From: Oscillatoria acuminata PCC 6304
Lineage (GTDB): Bacteria > Cyanobacteriota > Cyanobacteriia > Cyanobacteriales > Laspinemataceae
Reading direction: 5' to 3'
Assembly (NCBI RefSeq): GCF_000317105.1
Contig: NC_019693.1
Coordinates: 6,883,227 to 6,947,226 of the forward strand
Length of the DNA stretch: 64,000 nucleotides
A model generated the notes under the pieces. That model searched no databases, was not told the DNA's origin, and saw only the letters and a program-made list of their open reading frames with translations. Every line of letters starts with the position of its first letter. Position 1 is the stretch's first letter. The translations under genes were made by a program, and so were the position numbers. Of the stretch, positions 25,571 to 33,926 are shown piece by piece.

Positions 25571-27010
25571 TTACCCAACTGAGCCTTCTAGCTTCAGGCT
25601 CAACAAGCGATCGGCTTCCACGGCAAATTCCATCGGCAACTGATTAAACACATCCTTGCAGAATCCGCTAATCATCATCGAAATCGCATCTTCCGGCGAG
25701 ATTCCCCGTTGGGCAAAATAGAACAGTTGATCTTCCCCAATCTTAGAAGTCGAGGCTTCATGCTCAACTTTTGCCGTATCATTTTCCACCTGAATATAGG
25801 GGAAAGTATTCGCTTGAGCGTTGTCCCCAATCAGCATAGAATCGCACTGAGAATAGTTGCGTGCGCCTTTGGCTTTCGGTGCAACTTTCACCAATCCGCG
25901 ATAGCTATTGGAAGAATTTCCCGCCGAAATTCCCTTAGAAATAATCGTGCTGCGGGTATTTTTGCCAATATGGATCATCTTGGTGCCGGTATCAGCTTGT
26001 TGTTTGTTATTGGTGAGAGCGACGGAGTAAAATTCTCCCACGGAATTATCCCCCACTAACATACAACTGGGATATTTCCAAGTAATCGCTGAACCTGTTT
26101 CGACTTGAGTCCAAGAAATCTTAGAATTTTTGCCTTTACAGAGTCCCCGCTTGGTGACGAAATTATAAATTCCGCCCTTGCCATTTTCATCTCCAGCGTA
26201 CCAGTTTTGGACCGTGGAATATTTAATTTCGGCATTATCTAATGTCACCAGTTCCACCACGGCAGCATGAAGCTGGTTGGTGTCAAACATGGGGGCGGTG
26301 CAGCCTTCCAAATAGGAGACATGGCTGCCTTCTTCGGCAATAATCAAGGTGCGCTCAAACTGCCCCGATTCGCCATTGTTAATCCGGAAATAGGTGGAGA
26401 GTTCCATCGGACATTTGACACCTTTGGGGATATAGACAAAGGAGCCATCACTAAACACCGCCGAGTTGAGGGCGGCGAAGTAATTATCGGCAACGGGAAC
26501 GACACTGCCCAGATATTGCTTCACCAGTTCAGGATAGTCCTTGACGGCTTCAGAAATGGAGCAAAAAATCACCCCTTCTTCGGCTAATTTTGCTCTAAAG
26601 GTGGTGGCGATCGAGACGCTATCGAAGACGGCATCGACGGCAACGTTACTCAGGCGCTTTTGTTCGGAGAGGGGAATTCCCAGTTTCTCGAAGGTTTCGA
26701 GAATGGCGGGGTCAACCTCATCCATGCTATTTAGTTTTTGCTTTTTCTTGGGAGCAGAATAGTAAATGATATCTTGATAATTAATTTTGGGATAGTTAAC
26801 GTGCGCCCAAGTGGGGTCGGCCATTTTTTGCCATTGCCGAAAGGCTCTGAGGCGGAATTCTAACATGAATTCCGGTTCTTCTTTTTTGGCCGAAATTAGC
26901 CGGACGACATCTTCATTAATGCCGGGGGGTAAAGTGTCGGATTCAACGTCGGTGATGAATCCATATTTATAGGGTTGATTAACAAGGGTTTTTGCAGTAG
27001 TAGCAGTCAT
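25571..27010 (-). CDS. sufB: SufB Fe-S cluster scaffold
   Basis: Main scaffold on which Fe-S clusters are built. The 479-residue protein has the expected length and conserved segments, for example [33 protein letters not shown]-like [21 protein letters not shown], and [18 protein letters not shown]; the end segment [17 protein letters not shown] matches SufB. It is the first of sufBCDS on the minus strand, with ftrC upstream at 229 bases. No CAAC-N6-GTTG box lies directly before sufB in this window. Confidence 0.98.
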   Translation of the reverse strand: MTATTAKTLVNQPYKYGFITDVESDTLPPGINEDVVRLISAKKEEPEFMLEFRLRAFRQWQKMADPTWAHVNYPKINYQDIIYYSAPKKKQKLNSMDEVDPAILETFEKLGIPLSEQKRLSNVAVDAVFDSVSIATTFRAKLAEEGVIFCSISEAVKDYPELVKQYLGSVVPVADNYFAALNSAVFSDGSFVYIPKGVKCPMELSTYFRINNGESGQFERTLIIAEEGSHVSYLEGCTAPMFDTNQLHAAVVELVTLDNAEIKYSTVQNWYAGDENGKGGIYNFVTKRGLCKGKNSKISWTQVETGSAITWKYPSCMLVGDNSVGEFYSVALTNNKQQADTGTKMIHIGKNTRSTIISKGISAGNSSNSYRGLVKVAPKAKGARNYSQCDSMLIGDNAQANTFPYIQVENDTAKVEHEASTSKIGEDQLFYFAQRGISPEDAISMMISGFCKDVFNQLPMEFAVEADRLLSLKLEGSVG

Positions 27011-27121
27011 GATTTTAGTTCGTTGTTCTCTCTACAATCGGATTCAGGGCAGGGGTGTAACTGAGTCAATAGAACGGTTGAATGGGTTCCTAGAATGTCT
27101 GTTTAGGGTTAGATATGGGGG

Positions 27122-27190
27122 ACAAGAAACCGGATTTCTTCCCTGGATTTGGTGCAAATCAGCGATATTTTTTTAAGAAACCCGGTTTCT
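27122..27190. repeat. GAAACC palindrome pair in the ftrC-sufB gap
   Basis: agaaaccggatttctt (27126) and aagaaacccggtttct (27175) form one more copy of the paired palindromic element. It lies in the 229-base region where a sufB promoter would be expected. Confidence 0.75.
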
Positions 27191-27239
27191 AATCTTGACC
27201 ATGCCGAAGCTCTGGGAATTTAAAAGTGTTCGGAAAGGG

Positions 27240-27602
27240 TTAATATTGATTGGTCATTTCGCGAATTTCGTCAAACGAAATGTTCTGTTCTTTGCCAGCG
27301 AATGGATTGTCATCGGTCAGAAATAACATACAGTGACATTCTTTGCGCTCGCGCATGGGAATGCAGGGACAATTCCAGAAGGTGGCTTTGACTTCGGCTT
27401 CTTTGTCTTCGTAGTGGCGACAGGGACAAAGGGGTGCACCCAACTCATCCTTGTTTTTCGCCAATCCTTCGATGACGACGGCAGTAACGCCCAGATCGGA
27501 GCAGAAGTAGGTCCCAGTGCGTTTGGCGTACTGCTCAGAGAAGTGCCGCATCGCTTCTAGGTTTTTGTCGGTGGCTTGTTGTGTAGGCTGTTCTAAAGTC
27601 AT
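27240..27602 (-). CDS. ftrC: Ferredoxin-thioredoxin reductase, catalytic chain
   Basis: Catalytic subunit that passes electrons from ferredoxin to thioredoxin through a [4Fe-4S] cluster and a redox disulfide, linking photosynthesis to enzyme activation. The 120-residue product (from the ATG at 27602; an earlier start adds eight residues) shows the CPC...CPC...CHC pattern in LCPCRHYEDKEAEV, FWNCPCIPMRERKECHCMLF. EQYAKRTGTYFCSDLGVTAVV is also typical. It lies between sufB and the divergent sufR gene on the suf strand, an arrangement that may tie this Fe-S enzyme to cluster supply. Confidence 0.97.
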   Translation of the reverse strand: MTLEQPTQQATDKNLEAMRHFSEQYAKRTGTYFCSDLGVTAVVIEGLAKNKDELGAPLCPCRHYEDKEAEVKATFWNCPCIPMRERKECHCMLFLTDDNPFAGKEQNISFDEIREMTNQY

Positions 27603-27856
27603 TATCCAGGTTGATATAACGAGCAAATTTGGGGGGGAGGATCCCCGGTTTAGGGAAGGTTGAGGTCGGATTCAGGCGATCGCCCCTTGAATGAGTCAAT
27701 CGCTGAACTCTCAGCCAGGGACTGCGCCCTCTTTACTGGGGGGCAGTTTGCTGTTATCGTTCCCAATCACCAGTCCCTGATCTCCCGTCCTTTGGATTCT
27801 TTCTCTTTGCCTGGTTGGGCATCCTTGCCCTCCGTCTATATATAATAGGGTTAAAA

Positions 27857-27910
27857 CAACACCCCGGTTGCTTAATTCTATTCTAGAATACTTTAGCAAC
27901 AAGTGTGTTG
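27857..27910. promoter_or_regulatory. Two CAAC-N6-GTTG SufR boxes
   Basis: Two copies of the palindrome reported for cyanobacterial SufR are present: CAACACCCCGGTTG at 27857-27870 and CAACAAGTGTGTTG at 27897-27910, centred 40 bases apart (about four helical turns). A TATAAT-like sequence lies at 27841-27846. They sit 54-107 bases before the sufR start, so SufR is expected to repress itself and perhaps the divergent ftrC-suf side. The motif match is seen; binding is inferred. Confidence 0.85.
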
Positions 27911-27963
27911 TCAAAGTCGGCAATAGATTTTTTCGAGCGTTTTGGCGTTTGACTACAGGCAAG

Positions 27964-28644
27964 ATGATGATGACGACTACTCAGCAACCTTCCACTAAAG
28001 AAGATATCCTGCAATACCTATTAAAGCAGGGTCTAGCCACGGCTCAAGAGTTAGCCGAAGTTTTAGATATCTCCCCCCAAGCGATTCGCCGCCATCTCAA
28101 GGACCTGGAAGCGGAGGAATTGATTCGCCATAAGGCAGTACAGGCGGGGATGGGACGACCCCAGCATCAATATGAACTCACCCACAAGGGGAAAGATTAT
28201 TTTCCCAATCAATATGATGATTTTGCCGTGTCCCTCCTAGGGACCTTGGCCGAAACGATGGGGGAGGACCAGATGACCTCAATTTTGCGGAAGCAGTGGG
28301 AACGCAAAGCCATCCATTACCGCGATCGCCTAGGAAATCAGCCGTTATCCGAACGGGTAGCGGGATTAGTCAAACTGCGGCAGGCGGAAGGCTATATGGC
28401 GGAGGTCCATCGGGTCGAACCGGAGGGGTCCAACAGTGGCGACTGCTTTTTACTCACGGAACATAACTGCGCCATTTCCACCGTGGCGGAGTCCTTTCCC
28501 AGCGTCTGTGGACATGAATTGGAAATGTTTGAGGCAATCCTCCCCGATTGCACCGTGGAACGGACCTACTGGATGATTGACGGCGAACACCGTTGCGGTT
28601 ACTTGATTACCCTGCAACCGGAAAGAGTGCGATCGGCCCTTTAA
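27964..28644 (+). CDS. sufR: SufR Fe-S-sensing repressor
   Basis: DeoR-like winged-helix repressor that senses Fe-S status through bound clusters and controls sufBCDS. The N-terminal helix-turn-helix includes KQGLATAQELAEVLDISPQA followed by IRRHLKDLEAEELIR. The C-terminal half has four cysteines in the exact pattern C-x12-C-x13-C-x14-C described for SufR as a cluster ligand set. I chose the first of three consecutive ATGs at 27964; an earlier in-frame ATG at 27868 falls within the first operator box. It is divergent from ftrC-sufBCDS. It appears intact at 226 residues. Confidence 0.96.
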   Translation: MMMTTTQQPSTKEDILQYLLKQGLATAQELAEVLDISPQAIRRHLKDLEAEELIRHKAVQAGMGRPQHQYELTHKGKDYFPNQYDDFAVSLLGTLAETMGEDQMTSILRKQWERKAIHYRDRLGNQPLSERVAGLVKLRQAEGYMAEVHRVEPEGSNSGDCFLLTEHNCAISTVAESFPSVCGHELEMFEAILPDCTVERTYWMIDGEHRCGYLITLQPERVRSAL

Positions 28645-28741
28645 CCGCTTCCAGAATCCTCAACCTGTAACCTTAAGGGTTAAAATTGCTGCTGTTGTCG
28701 CAACTGCGGCATCCATATTATGCTGTCTAAATAAAAAAATT

Positions 28742-28996
28742 ATGGCTTCTGCTGAACCCTCTGCCCAATTTTTAACCCCAGAAGAATCCTACGCCGTTGA
28801 TGGCGCTCTCCTGGCATCCCATGAAAAGTTTTTAACTCGCCTGACGATTTCTTCGTTGAAGTTACTCCGACATATCGCTACAGATTCGGGAGTTTCAATG
28901 GAGGCCCTCACCCACGAGGAGATTATTGCTTGGTTTGAGAAAGATGCCAAGTTGCGTTATGAGCAAGGGCCTGATGCTGCCTTCTTGAAATGGTAA
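28742..28996 (+). CDS. Small conserved-looking cyanobacterial protein (84 aa)
   Basis: This protein begins MASAEPSAQFLTPEESYAVD and is predominantly helical, with the sequence LTRLTISSLKLLRHIATDSG and an ending EQGPDAAFLKW. It has normal codon use and a plausible promoter-sized gap after sufR. I believe small proteins of this type are conserved in cyanobacteria, but I cannot name a family or function. It is 97 bases after sufR in the same direction. Confidence 0.65.
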   Translation: MASAEPSAQFLTPEESYAVDGALLASHEKFLTRLTISSLKLLRHIATDSGVSMEALTHEEIIAWFEKDAKLRYEQGPDAAFLKW

Positions 28997-29987
28997 TGGG
29001 GGGCCTTTCTGGACTTGGCTCCGCCGAGTCACGCCCTATAGGAGTCCTCGTGACTTGGCTCTGCCGAGTCATGCCCCTTTGGAGGCTCTGCCTCCTGTCA
29101 CCATACCTAGGCTATTAGGGAACTCCAAAAAATAAAATCTCCAAAACGTTCGTTCGTAGGATCAACGGAGTAGCCCTCTCAATGTAGGGGCGCAATGCGC
29201 AGGCCCCTGGGGCCTGCGCATTGCGCCCCTACACTTTCAGTTGAACGGTTGGATGATTTATATTTTGCAATCCCCTTAGGCGGCAGAGCCGCAAAATGCC
29301 CGTGTCACGGCGGAGCCATGACACGAGAGGAGACTGCCCACCGAGCGATCCCCATCAACTAATCGGATCCTTTCTCCAAAACATAAGTTTTTCTACAGAT
29401 TTGTCAGCAAAAAAAGATAAAGTTATCTGAATTTATATTAAAACTCCGAGATAAAGGGGAATTCAGCCGAACAAGCGCCAAAAAAAAACGCTAATATCGA
29501 GGGCAAAGGTTACGGATTACCCCGGTTGACAGAGCAGGGATGACCCATTTAAACTCATCTCGAAGCAGGACGGTCGATGACGATCGCGCCAAGCTGCTCC
29601 TTGAGACGGCGAACGCTTCCGTTTTTCCTGAAAAATTTACCCAGAACCGATAAAAAATGGACAAGTGCGTGGGGATCGAATACGATGCAAAACGGCAAAA
29701 GCTCAACCCCAGTTTCTCAGCAATCAGTTGACTGCTGTCATGGTTTCTCAACTTGAAGCGCACTCCCTAACCTGTAAAAAGTACAACGGATGTCTCTACC
29801 CTTGCTAATAGAAAGCACCATCCCTCCGGGATCAGCCCCCCCTAAAAAAATTAGTAAACTTAACAGCCTTGAAAGAATGGCACTCCAAAAGCCCCGGTAG
29901 CCCTCAGTCACCCCCGAAGAGCGGCTACCCTCTGTCTTGTTCAGTCCCCCTCACCAATTTAATGGGTCTCACCCCTAAGGAGAAACG
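28997..29987. other. Gene-free 990-base region before pntA, rich in repeats
   Basis: No credible gene. The left part has repeated gacttggctccgccgagtc copies (29014 and 29051) and ggaggctctgcctcc. A perfect inverted repeat lies at 29183-29233. Further right, cgtgtcacggcggagccatgacacg forms another hairpin (29300-29325). The last 200 bases should carry the pntA promoter; an AAGGAG site is positioned five bases before its start. The one 90-codon minus-strand frame (29491-29763) lacks a ribosome site and reads as noise. Confidence 0.6.
29183..29233. repeat. Perfect 25-bp inverted repeat, GTAGGGGCG family
   Basis: The arms are 25 bases each and pair without mismatch around a single central T: the left begins tgtaggggcgcaatgcgc and the right ends gcgcattgcgcccctaca. 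It is the longest perfect palindrome in the window and belongs to the same family as 20215 and 23187. Confidence 0.85.
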
Positions 29988-31133
29988 ATGAAAATAGCTG
30001 TAGCAAAAGAAATCGAAGTGGGAGAACGTCGCGTTGCCTTAATCCCAGATATGGTGGCGCGGTTAGTCAAAGCCGGACTAGAAATTTTCGTAGAAGCGGG
30101 CGCGGGAGAGCAATCGTTTTTTTACGATGACGCTTACGAAGCCGCTGGGGCTAAGATTGTGGCCGATAGCGCTCAATTGTGGGGAGAAGCCGATTTATTG
30201 CTAAAAGTGGCGGCCCCTAGGGAAGAGGAAATTCACAAACTGCGCGAAGGCAGTGCCCTGGTTAGCTTTCTGAATCCCCTGGGTAATCCAGTCATTGTCG
30301 ATCGCCTCGCCCAACGCGGGATCACCGCCTTCAGTATGGAAATGATCCCCCGGACGACGAAAGCCCAAAGCATGGATGCGCTGTCCTCTCAAGCGGCGAT
30401 CGCTGGCTATAAAGCGGTCCTGCTGGCGGCTGCTACTGCCCCAAAATTCTTCCCCATGTTAACCACTGCCGCAGGCACCATTCGACCAGCGAAAGTGTTG
30501 GTGATGGGTGCAGGGGTGGCAGGATTGCAGGCGATCGCCACCGCCCGTCGTCTGGGTGCCGTGGTGGAAGCCTTCGATATTCGCCCTGCGGTGAAGGAAG
30601 AAGTGCAAAGCCTTGGGGCCAAATTTGTTGAGGTCAAACTCGACGAAGAAACCGTAGCCGAAGGGGGATATGCCCGAGAAATTTCTGAAGAATCCAAGCG
30701 ACGCACCCAGGAAGTGCTTTCCGATACCGTAGCGGCTGCGGATATTGTGATTACTACAGCACAAGTTCCCGGCAAAAAAGCGCCGAGACTAATTACCGAG
30801 GAAATGTTTGCGCGGATGAAACCCGGGGCGGCGATCGTGGACTTAGCTGCGGAACAAGGGGGCAACTGCGCCTATACCGAAGCCGGAAAAGATATCGTTC
30901 GCAATGGCGTCACCATTGTGGGTCCGATTAACTTACCCGCTTCTATGCCCGTCCATGCTTCCCAAATGTACTCGAAAAATATCGCCACATTCATTCAGTA
31001 CATGATTAAAGACAACGCCTTAAACCTAGATTTTTCTGACGAAATTATCGGCAGTACCTGCGTTGCCCACGGTCATGAAATTCGCAACTCCCGAGTGCGG
31101 GAAGCGTTAGAAGTTGTCGGGGGAAAAGTGTGA
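29988..31133 (+). CDS. pntA: Transhydrogenase subunit alpha, NAD(H)-binding part
   Basis: Domain I of the proton-translocating NAD(P) transhydrogenase, which transfers hydride between NADH and NADP+ using the proton gradient. It has 381 residues, starting MKIAVAKEIEVGERRVALIP. The Rossmann motif is VLVMGAGVAGLQAIATARRLGA, and TTAQVPGKKAPRLI follows. As in many cyanobacteria, the alpha chain is split, with the membrane part encoded separately downstream. An AAGGAG ribosome site is optimal. A perfect hairpin separates it from the next gene. Confidence 0.97.
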   Translation: MKIAVAKEIEVGERRVALIPDMVARLVKAGLEIFVEAGAGEQSFFYDDAYEAAGAKIVADSAQLWGEADLLLKVAAPREEEIHKLREGSALVSFLNPLGNPVIVDRLAQRGITAFSMEMIPRTTKAQSMDALSSQAAIAGYKAVLLAAATAPKFFPMLTTAAGTIRPAKVLVMGAGVAGLQAIATARRLGAVVEAFDIRPAVKEEVQSLGAKFVEVKLDEETVAEGGYAREISEESKRRTQEVLSDTVAAADIVITTAQVPGKKAPRLITEEMFARMKPGAAIVDLAAEQGGNCAYTEAGKDIVRNGVTIVGPINLPASMPVHASQMYSKNIATFIQYMIKDNALNLDFSDEIIGSTCVAHGHEIRNSRVREALEVVGGKV

Positions 31134-31140
31134 GTTTGGC

Positions 31141-31187
31141 AGAGAAAGATGAAGGATGAAAGAAAAATTCATCCTTCATCTTTCTCT
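31141..31187. promoter_or_regulatory. Perfect 20-bp hairpin between the two pntA genes
   Basis: Arms agagaaagatgaaggatgaa (31141-31160) and ttcatccttcatctttctct (31168-31187) pair perfectly around a seven-base loop. There is no T-tract, so full termination is unlikely. As an intra-operon hairpin it may set mRNA stability or the ratio of soluble to membrane subunits. This role is inferred. Confidence 0.75.
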
Positions 31188-31235
31188 GCTGTCCAGTTTT
31201 CCCAAGAATCTAATCAACCGGAGTATTGAATTAAG

Positions 31236-31529
31236 ATGCCCGAAGCCATCATTTCTGCTTTATTTGTGTTTGTTCTAGCTTCATTTGCTGGATTTGAAGT
31301 CATCAACAAAGTACCACCCACCCTGCATACCCCCTTAATGTCCGGGGCGAATGCGATTTCCGGAATTGCTCTATTAGGTGCGATCATTGTTGCCGGAGAC
31401 CGGGATTGGAGTGTGACGGTGATTTTAGGATTAATTGCCGTCGTGTTTTCCACTATTAACGTAGTCGGTGGATTTCTCGTGACCGATCGGATGTTGCAAA
31501 TGTTCAAGAAAAAAGAGGTAAAAGCGTGA
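31236..31529 (+). CDS. Transhydrogenase alpha, membrane part
   Basis: A 97-residue membrane protein corresponding to the C-terminal membrane segment of PntA (often called pntA2 or pntAB). Helices are near 5-20 (SALFVFVLASFAGF), 40-55 (ISGIALLGAIIVAG) and 63-88 (VILGLIAVVFSTINVVGGFL). The loop HTPLMSGANAISGI is typical of the family. Its stop overlaps the GTG start of pntB by four bases (GTGA), so translation is coupled and the two chains form the proton channel together. Confidence 0.95.
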   Translation: MPEAIISALFVFVLASFAGFEVINKVPPTLHTPLMSGANAISGIALLGAIIVAGDRDWSVTVILGLIAVVFSTINVVGGFLVTDRMLQMFKKKEVKA

Positions 31530-32932
31530 GCGACTTCATCCCAACTGGCATACAGTTAAGCTATTTAGTAGCATCATCCTTATTTTTCGTCGGTCTGAAA
31601 CAGTTGAGTTCTCCAGCTACAGCCCGGAACGGAAATTTATTAGCATCCGTGGCGATGTTACTGGCGATCGTGGCTACTTTGCTCGATCGCCAAGTGCTCA
31701 ATTACGAGATGATTTTAATTGGGATTGCGATCGGGTCCGTGATTGGGGTTGTCTCCGCCCAGAAAGTGGAAATGACCGCCATGCCACAGATGGTCGGTCT
31801 CTTCAACGGCTTTGGGGGGGCTGCCTCTGCCCTCATTGCCGTCGGTGAATTCTGGCGCTACTATCAAAAATTCCAGGAACCGCCTCTGGATACCACCATC
31901 ACCGCCTTACTCGGTATCTTAATCGGGGGGATTACCTTTACCGGGTCTCTCATGGCCTTTGCTAAACTGCAAGGACTCGTCACCGGCAGACCGATTACCT
32001 TTCCCTTGCAGCAACCTGTCAACGCCCTCCTGTTCGGCGGTTTCCTCGTTGGCAGTGTATATTTAGCCTTCAATCCCTTAAATACCCCAGTATTTTTGGC
32101 CTTAACCGGCGTTTCCTTAGTCCTAGGTGTGATGTTCGTGATTCCCATTGGCGGTGGGGATATGCCCGTGGTGATTTCCCTGTTAAACTCATTTTCGGGT
32201 TTAGCGGCATCCGCAGCGGGTTTCGTGGTCATGAATAATATGCTGATCGTCGCCGGTGCCTTAGTCGGGGCCTCGGGGATCATCCTGACCGTGATTATGT
32301 GTAAAGCGATGAACCGATCGCTCACCAACGTCCTGTTTGCCGCCTTCGGGACCGGGGAAGGGGGCGGAACTACCGCTGTTGCCGGTGACATGGGTGATAA
32401 AACCGTGCGCTCCATCGACTCCGAAGAAAGTGCGATGATGTTAGGATATGCCCGTTCCGTGGTCATCGTTCCTGGATATGGCATGGCCGTCGCCCAAGCG
32501 CAACACGCCGTAAGAGAATTAGCCGACCAATTAGACCGATTGGGTGTAGAAGTCAAATATGCCATTCACCCCGTAGCGGGTCGGATGCCTGGACACATGA
32601 ATGTCTTACTGGCGGAGGCCAATGTGCCTTACGAACAGTTGTATGACATGGAAGATATCAATGCCGAATTCGATCGCACTGATGTCGCCTTAGTCATTGG
32701 CGCAAACGATGTGGTCAATCCTGCCGCCCGAGACAATTCCGCCAGTCCCATTTTCGGAATGCCGATTTTGGAAGTCGATAAAGCCAGTCATACCATTGTC
32801 ATCAAACGCGGTATGAGTACCGGATTTGCCGGGATCGACAATGATTTGTTCTACAAAGATAAGACGATGATGCTGTTTGGTAGTGCGAAAGACGTAATTA
32901 CCAAGTTGGTCTCTGAAGTCAAGCAATTGTAA
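31526..32932 (+). CDS. pntB: Transhydrogenase subunit beta
   Basis: 468-residue subunit with the membrane domain II helices in the first 60 percent and the NADP(H)-binding domain III at the end. Domain III shows VIVPGYGMAVAQAQHAVREL, YAIHPVAGRMPGHMNVLLAE and ALVIGANDVVNPAA. The start is GTG, coupled to the previous gene. Intact and of normal length. It is followed by a strong terminator, so pntA-pntA2-pntB form one transcription unit supplying NADPH. Confidence 0.97.
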   Translation: MSDFIPTGIQLSYLVASSLFFVGLKQLSSPATARNGNLLASVAMLLAIVATLLDRQVLNYEMILIGIAIGSVIGVVSAQKVEMTAMPQMVGLFNGFGGAASALIAVGEFWRYYQKFQEPPLDTTITALLGILIGGITFTGSLMAFAKLQGLVTGRPITFPLQQPVNALLFGGFLVGSVYLAFNPLNTPVFLALTGVSLVLGVMFVIPIGGGDMPVVISLLNSFSGLAASAAGFVVMNNMLIVAGALVGASGIILTVIMCKAMNRSLTNVLFAAFGTGEGGGTTAVAGDMGDKTVRSIDSEESAMMLGYARSVVIVPGYGMAVAQAQHAVRELADQLDRLGVEVKYAIHPVAGRMPGHMNVLLAEANVPYEQLYDMEDINAEFDRTDVALVIGANDVVNPAARDNSASPIFGMPILEVDKASHTIVIKRGMSTGFAGIDNDLFYKDKTMMLFGSAKDVITKLVSEVKQL

Positions 32933-32951
32933 GGGGATTAGAATTTGAGAA

Positions 32952-32992
32952 AATAGCCTGCATGATGATCATGCAGGCTATTTATTTTTTTT
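32952..32992 (+). terminator. Rho-independent terminator after pntB
   Basis: A 12-bp perfect stem aatagcctgcat / atgcaggctatt (32952-32963 and 32971-32982) with a seven-base loop is followed by tatttttttt-type T-rich sequence to 32992. Confidence 0.92.
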
Positions 32993-33081
32993 GAGGTCCA
33001 TATTGTATCAAAGCGTGACACCAAACTAAAAGCAGAACTTCAGTTGTGACAGCGAACATTGATAACGATCAAAAAAGGAGT

Positions 33082-33564
33082 TTACGCTTCGCGAGTGCGG
33101 GCTAAATATTGTCCGACTTGGAGGCGAACATCTTTGAGTTCGAGAATGACCGATCGCGTAATTAACTTACCGGATTCCACCACAACTTGACCTGTGATGG
33201 GGTGTAAGAGATCTTGTTCGGTACGCCGCCCGATCAGGGCCTCAATATCTTCAATGGCATCGAGATACATCCCGGTGGGGACTTCAACAACCACCCCTTC
33301 TCCGAGGATTCGGGACTGACAGGCGAGGCGAGAGTTGAGTTTGGCGGTGGTGATCACTTCTAGGGTGCGTTGTTCTCGGCGTCCCATGGGAGAGACACTC
33401 TCCATGCCTTGTTTGATAAACACATGGCAGGTGGCACATAATCCTCGCCCTCCACATTCTTTGAGCACGTGGAGATCTTCAGCGAGTAGGGCCGAGAGAA
33501 TGTTAGCATTTGTCTGAACTTCGGTATCTTGGGCGATTGGTTCTAAGCGAACAATTTTGACCAT
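33082..33564 (-). CDS. [2Fe-2S] ferredoxin-domain protein
   Basis: 160 residues. The N-terminal half is a ferredoxin fold with ligands Cys37, Cys43, Cys46 and Cys82 (CGGRGLCATC, then ACQS), a C-x5-C-x2-C-x35-C spacing closer to adrenodoxin-like ferredoxins than to plant-type PetF. The C-terminal 75 residues form an extra unassigned region (LIGRRTEQDLLHPITGQVV). It is probably a soluble electron carrier for a specific partner, not the main photosynthetic ferredoxin. It stands alone, divergent from the kinase gene at 33927. Confidence 0.85.
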   Translation of the reverse strand: MVKIVRLEPIAQDTEVQTNANILSALLAEDLHVLKECGGRGLCATCHVFIKQGMESVSPMGRREQRTLEVITTAKLNSRLACQSRILGEGVVVEVPTGMYLDAIEDIEALIGRRTEQDLLHPITGQVVVESGKLITRSVILELKDVRLQVGQYLARTREA

Positions 33565-33926
33565 CTTAATTGGGTGATTTTTGCTGGGTTGTCGGGTGGA
33601 TTCCGAGTTAAGGTAGAGCGGGTTTTGACTTTGAGGATAATGGACAAGGGGACTGGCCTTTTTTTGAGATTAACCCTTGACAATTAAAGATAATTATGAT
33701 GCTAACCCTAACCCATTTAAACGTTGATGCACCCTGAAGGTTGGCTCAATCTTAACTATTGTGACATTGGCAGTTCCAGTCAGGATATCCCAGGCCGGGT
33801 GGGAAACGGTCATTTGCGGGCAAAGGGATTTAAGATAGGAAGGGGCAATAGAAACGATGAATCTGGATGACTCATTAGAGGACAGAGCGATCGCCTGATC
33901 AAGACATGATCAACAACGGAGAGAGG
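33565..33926. other. Divergent intergenic region, ferredoxin / kinase
   Basis: About 360 bases between two divergent genes. No gene, repeat or clear promoter pair was seen; one HIP1-like gcgatcgc lies at 33888 close to the kinase start. It must contain both promoters. Confidence 0.4.

Noticed and set aside
29491-29763. 90-codon minus-strand frame before pntA
   Set aside because: No ribosome site, Ser/Arg-rich random composition, and it lies in the likely promoter region of pntA.
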